Of a stretch of 64,000 nucleotides of DNA, positions 47,877 to 60,557 are shown in pieces. The stretch covers positions 186,001 to 250,000 of the forward strand of contig OV884015.1 in assembly GCA_930367205.1 (NCBI GenBank), read 5' to 3'. The notes under the pieces were generated by a model. The model did no database searches. It saw only the letters and a list, made by a program, of their open reading frames with translations, and was not told the DNA's origin. The position numbers and the translations under genes are program-made. This DNA is from Acanthosoma haemorrhoidale (Eukaryota; Arthropoda; Insecta; Hemiptera; Acanthosomatidae). Numbering within the stretch: position 1 is the first letter of the stretch; the number at the start of each line of letters is the position of its first letter.

Positions 47877-50800
47877 ATTGTCAACAATCCCACGAAGTTT
47901 CATTGAATTGATGCTAGTAGTTTTTGAGATTAGGCGATGTGAACATATTCCACTTTGCTTAGTTCGGTGGATTCGGCTGTTGAAGAAACTTGAAAGATTT
48001 AGAATTATGCATTATCGCTAATAACTCGGCAACTAATTATGGTAGCATTATGTGGTTTTTTTTATTACGTACATCTATATATTGTTTACAAACCCACAAA
48101 GTTTGATTCAATTGATGGTAGTGGTTTTGGAGCTAAGCCGATGTGAACATATTCACTTTTGCTAAGCTCGGTCGATTTGGCGTTTGAAGAAATTCGATAG
48201 ATGTAGAATTATTCTTATCGCTAATAACTCTGCAACAATTTAAGGGAGCATTATGTGGATTCTTTGCTTACGTTCCTCTATATATTGTCAACAAACCCAC
48301 AAAGTTTGATCAAATTGATGATAGTTGTTTCGGAGGTAGGGCGATGTGAACATATTCCACTTTGCTTAGCTCGGTGGATTTGGCTGTTGAAGAAACATGA
48401 AAGATTTAGAATTATACATTATCGCTAATAACTCAGCAACCAGTTATGGTAGCATTATGTGTTTTTTTTTATTACGTACATCTATATATTGTCAACAATC
48501 CCACGAAGTTTCATTGAATTGATGCTAGTAGTTTTTGAGATTAGGCGATGTGAACATATTCCACTTTGCTTAGTTCGGTGGATTCGGCTGTTGAAGAAAC
48601 TTGAAAGATTTAGAATTATGCATTATCGCTAATAACTCGGCAACTAATTATGGTAGCATTATGTGGTTTTTTTTATTACGTACATCTATATATTGTTTAC
48701 AAACCCACAAAGTTTGATTCAATTGATGGTAGTGGTTTTGGAGCTAGGCCGATGTGAACATATTCACTTTTGCTAAGCTCGGTCGATTTGGCGTTTGAGG
48801 AAATTGGATAGATGTAGAATTATTCTTATCGCTAATAACTCTCCAACAAGCTATGGGAGCATTATGTGGTTTCTTTGCTTACGTTCCTCTATGTATTGTC
48901 AACAAACCCACAAAGTTTGATTAAATTGATGGTGGTAGTTTTTTAGGAAGGGCGATGTGAACATATTCACCTTCGCTTAGCGCGGTCATTTTGGCTGCTG
49001 CCGAAATTGGAACGATGTAGAATTATTTTTATTGCTAATTACTCGGCAACCAGTTATAGTTGCATTATGTGTTTTTTTTATTACGTACATCTATATATTG
49101 TTTAAAAACTCACAAAGTTTGATTCAATTGATGATAGTGCTTTTGGAGCTACGCCGATGTGAACATATTCACTTATGCTAAGCTCGGTCGATTTGGCGTT
49201 TGAAGAAATTCGATAGATGTAGAATTATTCTTAGTGCTAATGACTCTGCAACAATTTAAGGGAGCATTATGTGGATTCTTTGCTTACGTTCCTCTATATA
49301 TTGTCAACAAACCCACAAAGTTTGATCAAATTGATGATAGTGGTTTCGGAGGTAGGGCGATGTGAACATATTCCACTTTGCTTAGCGCGGTGAATTTGGC
49401 TGTTGAAGAAACTTGAAAGATTTAGAATTATGCATTATCGCTAATAACTCGGCAACTAATTATGGTAGCATTATGTGTTTTTTTTTATTACGTACATCTA
49501 TATATTGTCAACAATCCCACAAAGTTTGATTGAATTGATGGTGGTAGTTTTTTAGGAAGGGCGATGTGAACATATTCACCTTCGCTTAGCGCGGTCATTT
49601 TGGCTGCTGCCGAAATTGGAAAGATGTAAAATTATTTTTATCGCTAATAACTTGGCAACCAGCTATAGTAGCATTATTAAGTTTTTTTTATTACGTACAT
49701 CTATATATTGTCAACAATCCCACGAAGTTTCATTGAATTGATGCTAGTAGTTTTTGAGATTAGGCGATGTGAACATATTCCACTTTGCTTAGTTCGGTGG
49801 ATTCGGCTGTTGAAGAAACTTGAAAGATTTAGAATTATACATTATCGCTAATAACTCAGCAACCAGTTATGGTAGCATTATGTGTTTTTTTTTATTACGT
49901 ACATCTATATATTGTCAACAATCCCACAAAGTTTGATTCAATTGATGATAGTGGTTTTAGAGCTAAGCCGATCTGAACATATTCACTTATGCTTAGTTCG
50001 GTCGATTTTGCGTTTGAGGAAATTGGATAGATGTAGAATTATTCTTATTGCTAATAACTCTCCAACAAGCTATGGGAGCATTATGTGGTTTCTTTGCTTA
50101 CGTTCCTCTATGTATTGTCAACATACCCACAAAGTTTAAATTCATTGATGCTAGTAGTTTTTGAGGAAGGGCGATGTGAACATATTCCCCTTCGCTTAGC
50201 GCGGTCATTTCGGCTGCTGCCGTAATTGGAAAGATGTAGAATTACCTTTATCGCTAATAACTCAGCAACCAGTTATGGTAGCATTATGTGGTTTTTCTAT
50301 TACGTACATCTATATATTCTTACCAATCCCACAAAGTTTGATTAAATTGATGATAGTGGCTTCGGAGGTAGACTGATTTGAAGATATTTCCATCCGCTAA
50401 GCTTTGGCAATATGACGGATGAAGAAGCTGGATAGAAGTAGAATTATTTTTATTGCTAATTACTCGGCAACCAGTTATAGTTGCATTATGTGTTTTTTTT
50501 ATTACGTACATCTATATATTGTTTAAAAACTCACAAAGTTTGATTCAATTGATGATAGTGCTTTTGGAGCTACGCCGATGTGAACATATTCACTTATGCT
50601 AAGCTCGGTCGATTTGGCGTTTGAAGAAATTCGATAGATGTAGAATTATTCTTAGTGCTAATAACTCTGCAACAATTTAAGGGAGCATTATGTGGATTCT
50701 TTGCTTACGTTCCTCTATATATTGTCAACAAACCCACAAAGTTTGATCAAATTGATGATAGTGGTTTCGGAGGTAGGGCGATGTGAACATATTCCACTTT

Positions 50801-51299
50801 GCTTAGCGCGGTGAATTTGGCTGTTGAAGAAACTTGAAAGATTTAGAATTATGCATTATCGCTAATAACTCGGCAACTAATTATGGTAGCATTATGTGGT
50901 TTTTTTTATTACGTACATCTATATATTGTTTACAAACCCACAAAGTTTGATTCAATTGATGATAGTGGTTTTGGAGCTAGGCCGATGTGAACATATTCAC
51001 TTTTGCTAAGCTCGGTCGATTTGGCGTTTGAGGAAATTGGATAGATGTAGAATTATTCTTATCGCTAATAACTCTCCAACAAGTTATGGGAGCATTATGT
51101 AGTTTCTTTGCTTACGTTCCTCTATATATTGTCAACAAACCCACAAAGTTTAATTTCATTGATGCTAGTAGTTTTTGAGGAAGGGTGATGTTAACATATT
51201 CCCCTTCGCTTAGCGCGGTCATTTCGGCTGCTGCCGTAATTGGAAAGATGTAGAATTTTTTTTATCGCTAATAACTCAGCAACCAGTTATGGTAGCATT

Positions 51300-54200
51300 A
51301 TGTGGTTTTTTTATTACGTACATCTATATATTCTTACCAATCCCACAAAGTTTGATTAAATTGATGATAGTGGCTTCGGAGGTAGACTGATTTGAAGATA
51401 TTTCCATCCGCTAAGCTTTGGCAATATGACGGATGAAGAAGCTAGATAGAAGTAGAATTATTTTTATTGCTAATTACTCGGCAACCAGTTATAGTTGCAT
51501 TATGTGTTTTTTTTATTACGTACATCTATATATTGTTTAAAAACTCACAAAGTTTGATTCAATTGATGATAGTGCTTTTGGAGCTACGCCGATGTGAACA
51601 TATTCACTTATGCTAAGCTCGGTCGATTTGGCGTTTGAAGAAATTCGATAGATGTAGAATTATTCTTAGTGCTAATAACTCTGCAACAATTTAAGGGAGC
51701 ATTATGTGGATTCTTTGCTTACGTTCCTCTATATATTGTCAACAAACCCACAAAGTTTGATCAAATTGATGATAGTGGTTTCGGAGGTAGGGCGATGTGA
51801 ACATATTCCACTTTGCTTAGCGCGGTGAATTTGGCTGTTGAAGAAACTTGAAAGATTTAGAATTATGCATTATCGCTAATAACTCGGCAACTAATTATGG
51901 TAGCATTATGTGGTTTTTTTTATTACGTACATCTATATATTGTTTACAAACCCACAAAGTTTGATTCAATTGATGATAGTGGTTTTGGAGCTAGGCCGAT
52001 GTGAACATATTCACTTTTGCTAAGCTCGGTCGATTTGGCGTTTGAGGAAATTGGATAGATGTAGAATTATTCTTATCGCTAATAACTCTCCAACAAGCTA
52101 TGGGAGCATTATGTGGTTTCTTTGCTTACGTTCCTCTATGTATTGTCAACATACCCACAAAGTTTAAATTCATTGATGCTAGTAGTTTTTGAGGAAGGGC
52201 GATGTGAACATATTCCACTTTGCTTAGCGCGGTGGATTTGGCTGTTGAAGAAACTTGAAAGATTTATAATTATACATTATCGCTAATAACTCAGCAACCA
52301 GTTATGGTAGCATTATGTGTTTTTTTTTATTACGTACATCTATATATTGTCAACAATCCCACAAAGTTTGATTGAATTGATGGTGGTAGTTTTTTAGGAA
52401 GGGCGATGTGAACATATTCACCTTCGCTTAGCGCGGTCATTTTGGCTGCTGCCGAAATTGGAAAGATGTAGAATTATTTTTATCGCTAATAACTTGGCAA
52501 CCAGCTATAGGAGCATTATTAAGTTTTTTTTATTACGTACATCTATATATTGTCAACAATCCCACGAAGTTTCATTGAATTGATGCTAGTAGTTTTTGAG
52601 ATTAGGCGATGTGAACATATTCCACTTTGCTTAGTTCGGTGGATTCGGCTGTTGAAGAAACTTGAAAGATTTAGAATTATACATTATCGCTAATAACTCA
52701 GCAACCAGTTATGGTAGCATTATGTGTTTTTTTTTATAACGTACATCTATATATTGTCAACAATCCCACAAAGTTATATTCAATTGATGATAGTGGTTTT
52801 AAAGCTAAGCCGATGTGAACATATTCACTTATGCTTAGTTCGGTCGATTTGGCGTTTGAGGAAATTGGATAGATGTAGAATTATTCTTATCGCTAATAAC
52901 TCTCCAACAAGCTATGGGAGCATTATGTGGTTTCTTCGCTTACGTTCCTCTATGTATTGTCAACATACCCACAAAGTTTAAATTCATTGATGCTAGTAGT
53001 TTTTGAGGAAGGGCGATGTGAACATATTCCCCTTCGCTTAGCGCGGTCATTTCGGCTATGGCCGAAATTGGAAAGATGTAGAATTACCTTTATCGCTAAT
53101 AACTCAGCAACCAGTTATGGTAGCATTATGTGGTTTTTTTATTACGTACATCTATATATTCTTACCAATCCCACAAAGTTTGATTAAATTGATGATAGTG
53201 GCTTCGGAGGTAGACTGATTTGAAGATATTTCCATCCGCTAAGCTTTGGCAATATGACGGATGAAGAAGCTAGATAGAAGTAGAATTATTTTTATTGCTA
53301 ATTACTCGGCAACCAGTTATAGTTGCATTATGTGTTTTTTTTATTACGTACATCTATATATTGTTTAAAAACTCACAAAGTTTGATTCAATTGATGATAG
53401 TGCTTTTGGAGCTACGCCGATGTGAACATATTCACTTATGCTAAGCTCGGTCGATTTGGCGTTTGAAGAAATTCGATAGATGTAGAATTATTCTTAGTGC
53501 TAATAACTCTGCAACAATTTAAGGGAGCATTATGTGGATTCTTTGCTTACGTTCCTCTATATATTGTCAACAAACCCACAAAGTTTGATCAAATTGATGA
53601 TAGTGGTTTCGGAGGTAGGGCGATGTGAACATATTCCACTTTGCTTAGCGCGGTGAATTTGGCTGTTGAAGAAACTTGAAAGATTTAGAATTATGCATTA
53701 TCGCTAATAACTCGGCAACTAATTATGGTAGCATTATGTGGTTTTTTTTATTACGTACATCTATATATTGTTTACAAACCCACAAAGTTTGATTCAATTG
53801 ATGATAGTGGTTTTGGAGCTAGGCCGATGTGAACATATTCACTTTTGCTAAGCTCGGTCGATTTGGCGTTTGAGGAAATTGGATAGATGTAGAATTATTC
53901 TTATCGCTAATAACTCTCCAACAAGCTATGGGAGCATTATGTGGTTTCTTTGCTTACGTTCCTCTATGTATTGTCAACATACCCACAAAGTTTAAATTCA
54001 TTGATGCTAGTAGTTTTTGAGGAAGGGCGATGTGAACATATTCCACTTTGCTTAGCGCGGTGGATTTGGCTGTTGAAGAAACTTGAAAGATTTATAATTA
54101 TACATTATCGCTAATAACTCAGCAACCAGTTATGGTAGCATTATGTGTTTTTTTTTATTACGTACATCTATATATTGTCAACAATCCCACAAAGTTTGAT

Positions 54201-54955
54201 TGAATTGATGGTGGTAGTTTTTTAGGAAGGGCGATGTGAACATATTCACCTTCGCTTAGCGCGGTCATTTTGGCTGCTGCCGAAATTGGAAAGATGTAGA
54301 ATTATTTTTATCGCTAATAACTTGGCAACCAGCTATAGGAGCATTATTAAGTTTTTTTTATTACGTACATCTATATATTGTCAACAATCCCACGAAGTTT
54401 CATTGAATTGATGCTAGTAGTTTTTGAGATTAGGCGATGTGAACATATTCCACTTTGCTTAGTTCGGTGGATTCGGCTGTTGAAGAAACTTGAAAGATTT
54501 AGAATTATACATTATCGCTAATAACTCAGCAACCAGTTATGGTAGCATTATGTGTTTTTTTTTATAACGTACATCTATATATTGTCAACAATCCCACAAA
54601 GTTATATTCAATTGATGATAGTGGTTTTAAAGCTAAGCCGATGTGAACATATTCACTTATGCTTAGTTCGGTCGATTTGGCGTTTGAGGAAATTGGATAG
54701 ATGTAGAATTATTCTTATCGCTAATAACTCTCCAACAAGCTATGGGAGCATTATGTGGTTTCTTCGCTTACGTTCCTCTATGTATTGTCAACATACCCAC
54801 AAAGTTTAAATTCATTGATGCTAGTAGTTTTTGAGGAAGGGCGATGTGAACATATTCCCCTTCGCTTAGCGCGGTCATTTCGGCTATGGCCGAAATTGGA
54901 AAGATGTAGAATTACCTTTATCGCTAATAACTCAGCAACCAGTTATGGTAGCATT
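51300..54955 (+). repeat. Tandem duplication of a nine-monomer block (2 x 1828 bp)
   Basis: About 51300-53127 is repeated at 53128-54955. Rare shared changes include GAAGCTAGATAG (near 51440 and 53268, but GAAGCTGGATAG near 55095), GATTTATAATTATAC (52261 and 54089), AGCTATAGGAGC, TTTTATAACG and GTTTTAAAGCTAAGC. The last three lie in both copies 1828 bp apart. I noticed few or no differences between the copies. Confidence 0.87.
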
Positions 54956-55653
54956 ATGTGGTTTTTTTATTACGTACATCTATATATTCTTACCAATCCC
55001 ACAAAGTTTGATTAAATTGATGATAGTGGCTTCGGAGGTAGACTGATTTGAAGATATTTCCATCCGCTAAGCTTTGGCAATATGACGGATGAAGAAGCTG
55101 GATAGAAGTAGAATTATTTTTATTGCTAATTACTCGGCAACCAGTTATAGTTGCATTATGTGTTTTTTTTATTACGTACATCTATATATTGTTTACAAAT
55201 TCACAAACTTTGAATCAATAGATGATAGTGGTTTTGGAGCTAAGCCGATGTGAACATATTCACTTTTGCTAAGCTCGGTCGATTTGGCGTTTGAAGAAAT
55301 TCGATAGATGTAGAATTATTCTTATCGCTAATAACTCTGCAACAATTTAAGGGAGCATTATGTGGATTCTTTGCTTACGTTCCTCTATATATTGTCAACA
55401 ATCCCACAAAGTTTGATTGGATTGATGCTAGTAGTTTTTTAGATTGGGTGATGTGAACATATTCACTTTTTCTAAGCTCGGTCTATTTGGCGTTTGAGGA
55501 AATTGGATAGATGTAGAATTATTCTTAGTGCTAATAACTCTGCAACAAGTTATGGGAGCATTATGTAGTTTCTTTGCTTACGTTCCTCTATATATTGTCA
55601 ACAAACCCACAAAGTTTAATTTCATTGATGCTAGTAGTTTTTGAGGAAGGGTG

Positions 55654-55810
55654 ATGTTAACATATTCCCCTTCGCTTAGCGCGGTCATTTCGGCTGCTGC
55701 CGTAATTGGAAAGATGTAGAATTTTTTTTATCGCTAATAACTTAGCAACCAGTTATGGTAGCATTATGTGTTGTGATTAAATTGATGATGGTGACTTCGG
55801 AGGTAGACTG
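55654..55810 (+). repeat. Deleted satellite A monomer, fourth copy
   Basis: Same GTGTTGTGATTAAATTG join, 157 bp, in the first copy of the 2593-bp duplication. The following monomer carries GATGGTGACTTCGG and GACGGAGGAAG, private to this copy and the fifth. Confidence 0.88.
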
Positions 55811-58246
55811 ATTTGAAGATAATTCCATCCGCTAAGCTTTGGCAATATGACGGAGGAAGAAGCTGGATAGAAGTAGAATTATTTTTATTGCTAATTACTC
55901 GGCAACCAGTTATAGTTGCATTATGTGTTTTTTTTATTACGTACATCTATATATTGTTTAAAAACTCACAAAGTTTGATTCAATTGATGATAGTGGTTTT
56001 GGAGCTACGCCGATGTGAACATATTCACTTATGCTAAGCTCGGTCGATTTGGCGTTTGAAGAAATTCGATAGATGTAGAATTATTCTTAGTGCTAATAAC
56101 TCTGCAACAATTTAAGGGAGCATTATGTGGATTCTTTGCTTACGTTCCTCTATATATTGTCAACAAACCCACAAAGTTTGATCAAATTGATGATAGTGGT
56201 TTCGGAGGTAGGGCGATGTGACCATATTCCACTTTGCTTAGCGCGGTGAATTTGGCTGTTGAAGAAACTTGAAAGATTTAGAATTATGCATTACCGCTAA
56301 TAACTCGGCAACTAATTATGGTAGCATTATGTGGTTTTTTTTATTACGTACATCTATATATTGTTTACAAACCCACAAAGTTTGATTCAATTGATGATAG
56401 TGGTTTTGGAGCTAGGCCGATGTGAACATATTCACTTTTGCTAAGCTCGGTCGATTTGGCGTTTGAGGAAATTGGATTGATGTAGAATTATTCTTATCGC
56501 TAATAACTCTCCAACAAGCTATGGGAGCATTATGTGGATTCTTTGCTTACGTTCCTCTATATTTTGTCAACAAACCCACAAAGTTTGATCAAATTGATGA
56601 TAGTTGTTTCGGAGGTAGGGCGATGTGAACATATTCTACTTTGCTTAGCTCGGTGGATTTGGCTGTTGAAGAAACTTGAAAGATTTAGAATTATACATTA
56701 TCGCTAATAACTCAGCAACCAGTTATGGTAGCATTATGTGTTTTTTTTTATTATGTACATCTATATATTGTCAACAATCCCACAAAGTTTGATTGAATTG
56801 ATGGTGGTAGTTTTTTAGGAAGGGCGATGTGAACATATTCACCTTCGCTTAGCGCGGTCATTTTGGCCGCTGCCGAAATTGGAAAGATGTAGAATTATTT
56901 TTATCGCTAATAACTTGGCAACCAGCTATAGTAGCATTATTAAGTTTTTTTTATTACGTACATCTATATATTGTCAACAATCCCACGAAGTTTCATTGAA
57001 TTGATGCTAGTAGTTTTTGAGATTAGGCGATGTGAACATTTTCCACTTTGCTTAGTTCGGTGGATTCGGCTGTTGAAGAAACTTGAAAGATTTAGAATTA
57101 TACATTATCGCTAATAACTCAGCAACCAGTTATGGTAGCATTATGTGTTTTTTTTTATTACGTATATCTATATATTGTCAACAATCCCACAAAGTTATAT
57201 TCAATTGATGATAGTGGTTTTAGAGCTAAGCCGATGTGAACATATTCACTTATGCTTAGTTCGGTCGATTTGGCGTTTGAGGAAATTGGATAGATGTAGA
57301 ATTATTCTTATCGCTAATAACTCTCCAACAAGCTATGGGAGCATTATGTGGTTTCTTTGCTTACGTTCCTCTATGTATTGTCAACATACCCACAAAGTTT
57401 AAATTCATTGATGCTAGTAGTTTTTGAGGAAGGGCGATGTGAACATATTCCCCTTCGCTTAGCGCGGTCATTTCGGCTATGGCCGAAATTGGAAAGATGT
57501 AGAATTACCTTTATCGCTAATAACTCAGCAACCAGTTATGGTAGCATTATGTGGTTTTTTCATTACGTACATCTATATATTCTTACCAATCCCACAAAGT
57601 TTGATTAAATTGATGATAGTGGCTTCGGAGGTAGACTGATTTGAAGATATTTCCATCCGCTAAGCTTTGGCAATATGACGGATGAAGAAGCTGGATAGAA
57701 GTAGAATTATTTTTATTGCTAATTACTCGGCAACCAGTTATAGTTGCATTATGTGTTTTTTTTATTACGTACATCTATATATTGTTTACAAATTCACAAA
57801 CTTTGAATCAATAGATGATAGTGGTTTTGGAGCTAAGCCGATGTGAACATATTCACTTTTGCTAAGCTCGGTCGATTTGGCGTTTGAAGAAATTCGATAG
57901 ATGTAGAATTATTCTTATCGCTAATAACTCTGCAACAATTTAAGGTAGCATTATGTGGATTCTTTGCTTACGTTCCTCTATATATTGTCAACAATCCCAC
58001 AAAGTTTGATTGGATTGATGCTAGTAGTTTTTTAGATTGGGTGATGTGAACATATTCACTTTTTCTAAGCTCGGTCTATTTGGCGTTTGAGGAAATTGGA
58101 TAGATGTAGAATTATTCTTAGTGCTAATAACTCTGCAACAAGTTATGGGAGCATTATGTAGTTTCTTTGCTTACGTTCCTCTATATATTGTCAACAAACC
58201 CACAAAGTTTAATTTCATTGATGCTAGTAGTTTTTGAGGAAGGGTG

Positions 58247-58403
58247 ATGTTAACATATTCCCCTTCGCTTAGCGCGGTCATTTCGGCTGCTGCCGTAATT
58301 GGAAAGATGTAGAATTTTTTTTATCGCTAATAACTCAGCAACCAGTTATGGTAGCATTATGTGTTGTGATTAAATTGATGATGGTGACTTCGGAGGTAGA
58401 CTG
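58247..58403 (+). repeat. Deleted satellite A monomer, fifth copy
   Basis: Duplicate of the fourth copy, 2593 bp away, carried along by the block duplication. Confidence 0.88.
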
Positions 58404-60344
58404 ATTTGAAGATAATTCCATCCGCTAAGCTTTGGCAATATGACGGAGGAAGAAGCTGGATAGAAGTAGAATTATTTTTATTGCTAATTACTCGGCAACC
58501 AGTTATAGTTGCATTATGTGTTTTTTTTATTACGTACATCTATATATTGTTTAAAAACTCACAAAGTTTGATTCAATTGATGATAGTGGTTTTGGAGCTA
58601 CCCCGATGTGAACATATTCACTTATGCTAAGCTCGGTCGATTTGGCGTTTGAAGAAATTCGATAGATGTAGAATTATTCTTAGTGCTAATAACTCTGCAA
58701 CAATTTAAGGGAGCATTATGTGGATTCTTTGCTTACGTTCCTCTATATATTGTCAACAAACCCACAAAGTTTGATCAAATTGATGATAGTGGTTTCGGAG
58801 GTAGGGCGATGTGAACATATTCCACTTTGCTTAGCGCGGTGAATTTGGCTGTTGAAGAAACTTGAAAGATTTAGAATTATGCATTACCGCTAATAACTCG
58901 GCAACTAATTATGGTAGCATTATGTGGTTTTTTTTATTACGTACATCTATATATTGTTTACAAACCCACAAAGTTTGATTCAATTGATGATAGTGGTTTT
59001 GGAGCTAGGCCGATGTGAACATATTCACTTTTGCTAAGCTCGGTCGATTTGGCGTTTGAGGAAATTGGATTGATGTAGAATTATTCTTATCGCTAATAAC
59101 TCTCCAACAAGCTATGGGAGCATTATGTGGATTCTTTGCTTACGTTCCTCTATATATTGTCAACAAACCCACAAAGTTTGATCAAATTGATGATAGTTGT
59201 TTCGGAGGTAGGGCGATGTGAACATATTCTACTTTGCTTAGCTCGGTGGATTTGGCTGTTGAAGAAACTTGAAAGATTTAGAATTATACATTATCGCTAA
59301 TAACTCAGCAACCAGTTATGGTAGCATTATGTGTTTTTTTTTATTATGTACATCTATATATTGTCAACAATCCCACAAAGTTTGATTGAATTGATGGTGG
59401 TAGTTTTTTAGGAAGGGCGATGTGAACATATTCACCGTCGCTTAGCGCGTTCATTTTGGCTGCTGCCGAAATTGGAAAGATGTAGAATTATTTTTATCGC
59501 TAATAACTTGGCAACCAGCTATAGTAGCATTATTAAGTTTTTTTTATTACGTACATCTATATATTGTCAACAATCCCACGAAGTTTCATTGAATTGATGC
59601 TAGTAGTTTTTGAGATTAGGCAATGTGAACATATTCCACATTGCTTAGTTCGGTGGATTCGGCTGTTGAAGAAACTTGAAAGATTTAGAATTATACATTA
59701 TCGCTAATATGACTAATTATGGTAGCATTATGTGGTTTTTTTTATTACGTACATCTATATATTGTTTACAAATTCACAAAGTTTAATTCAATTGATGATA
59801 GTGGTTTTGGAGCTAAGCCGATGTGAACATATTCACTTTTGCTAAGCTCGGTCGATTTGGCGTTTGAGGAAATTGGATAGATGTAGAATTATTCTTATCG
59901 CTAATAACTCTCCAACAAGCTATGGGAGCATTATGTGGTTTCTTTGCTTACGTTCCTCTATGTATTGTCAACATACCCACAAAGTTTAAATTCATTGATG
60001 CTAGTAGTTTTTGAGGAAGGGCGATGTTAACATATTCCCTTTCGCTTAGCGCGGTCATTTCGGCTTCTGCCGTAATTGGAAAGATGTAGAATTTTTTTTA
60101 TCGCTAATAACTCAGCAACCAGTTATGGTAGCATTATGTGTTTTTTTTTATTAGGTACATCTATATATTGTCAACAATCCCACAAAGTTTAAATTCATTG
60201 AAGCTAGTAGTTTTTGAGGAAGGGCGATGTGAACATATGCCCCTTCGCTTAGCGCGGTCATTTCGGCTATTGCCGAAATTGGAAAGATGTAGAATTACCT
60301 TTATCGCTAATAACTCAGCAACCAGTTATAATAGCAATATGTGG

Positions 60345-60557
60345 TAACCTGCCTTATTATGTTCTCCTGATACTAAAACAAGGAAAATGTCATCAAAAAG
60401 TTAAATTTTTACATATAAGAGTATTTTATAGCTGGTACGTTAGCTCCTGAACAATTATGATTTCCTCATACCAAAACAAGAAAAATATTGCAAAAAGTAG
60501 AATTTTACAAAAATGCGTATTTCATAGCTGGTACAATAATTCCTGCCCTATTATGTT
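60345..60557 (+). repeat. Satellite C, diverged left edge (about two 97-bp monomers)
   Basis: Satellite A ends in an atypical monomer and sequence related to satellite C begins: CCTGCCTTATTATGTTCTCC, AAAACAAGGAAAATG, TTTTATAGCTGGTACGTTAG, then a second unit with AATGCGTATTTCATAGCTGG. These units differ from the consensus at 62314-64000 far more than the latter differ from one another, as expected for edge monomers. The second unit stops mid-monomer at CCCTATTATGTT, where satellite B starts. Confidence 0.85.

Larger units (their letters stand above)
54552..59737 (+). repeat. Tandem duplication of a 2593-bp block
   Basis: Landmarks recur 2593 bp apart: the deletion join at about 55770 and 58363, GGCAATATGACGGAGGAAG at 55845 and 58438, GAATCAATAGATG at 55210 and 57803, TGGATTGATGTAG at 56474 and 59067, ATTACCGC at 56290 and 58883, and TATTATGTAC at 56751 and 59344. 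The block includes one 157-bp monomer, which explains why 2593 is not a multiple of 203. Copies differ at a few bases, such as GTGACCATATTCC against GTGAACATATTCC and ATATTTTGTC against ATATATTGTC. Confidence 0.87.
47877..60344 (+). repeat. Satellite A array, right arm
   Basis: About 61 monomers in the same orientation and phase as the left arm, beginning with the second half of the monomer split by the retrotransposon. Monomer classes match 34496-41036, not the 1220-bp units further left. It contains two nested tandem duplications (1828 and 2593 bp), two more copies of the 157-bp deleted monomer, and several hairpin monomers. Towards 59700-60344 private changes accumulate, for example TAATATGACTAATTATGG at about 59706 (a short deletion) and TAATAGCAATATGTGG at the end. 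This is the expected decay at an array edge. No gene was found. Confidence 0.95.

Noticed and set aside
36429..58630. Further short open frames in the right-hand satellite A family, such as those near 52724, 54552 and 57145
   Set aside because: Same repeat artefact. Copies lie 1828 or 2593 bp apart with the block duplications and have no domain, signal or codon pattern of a gene.
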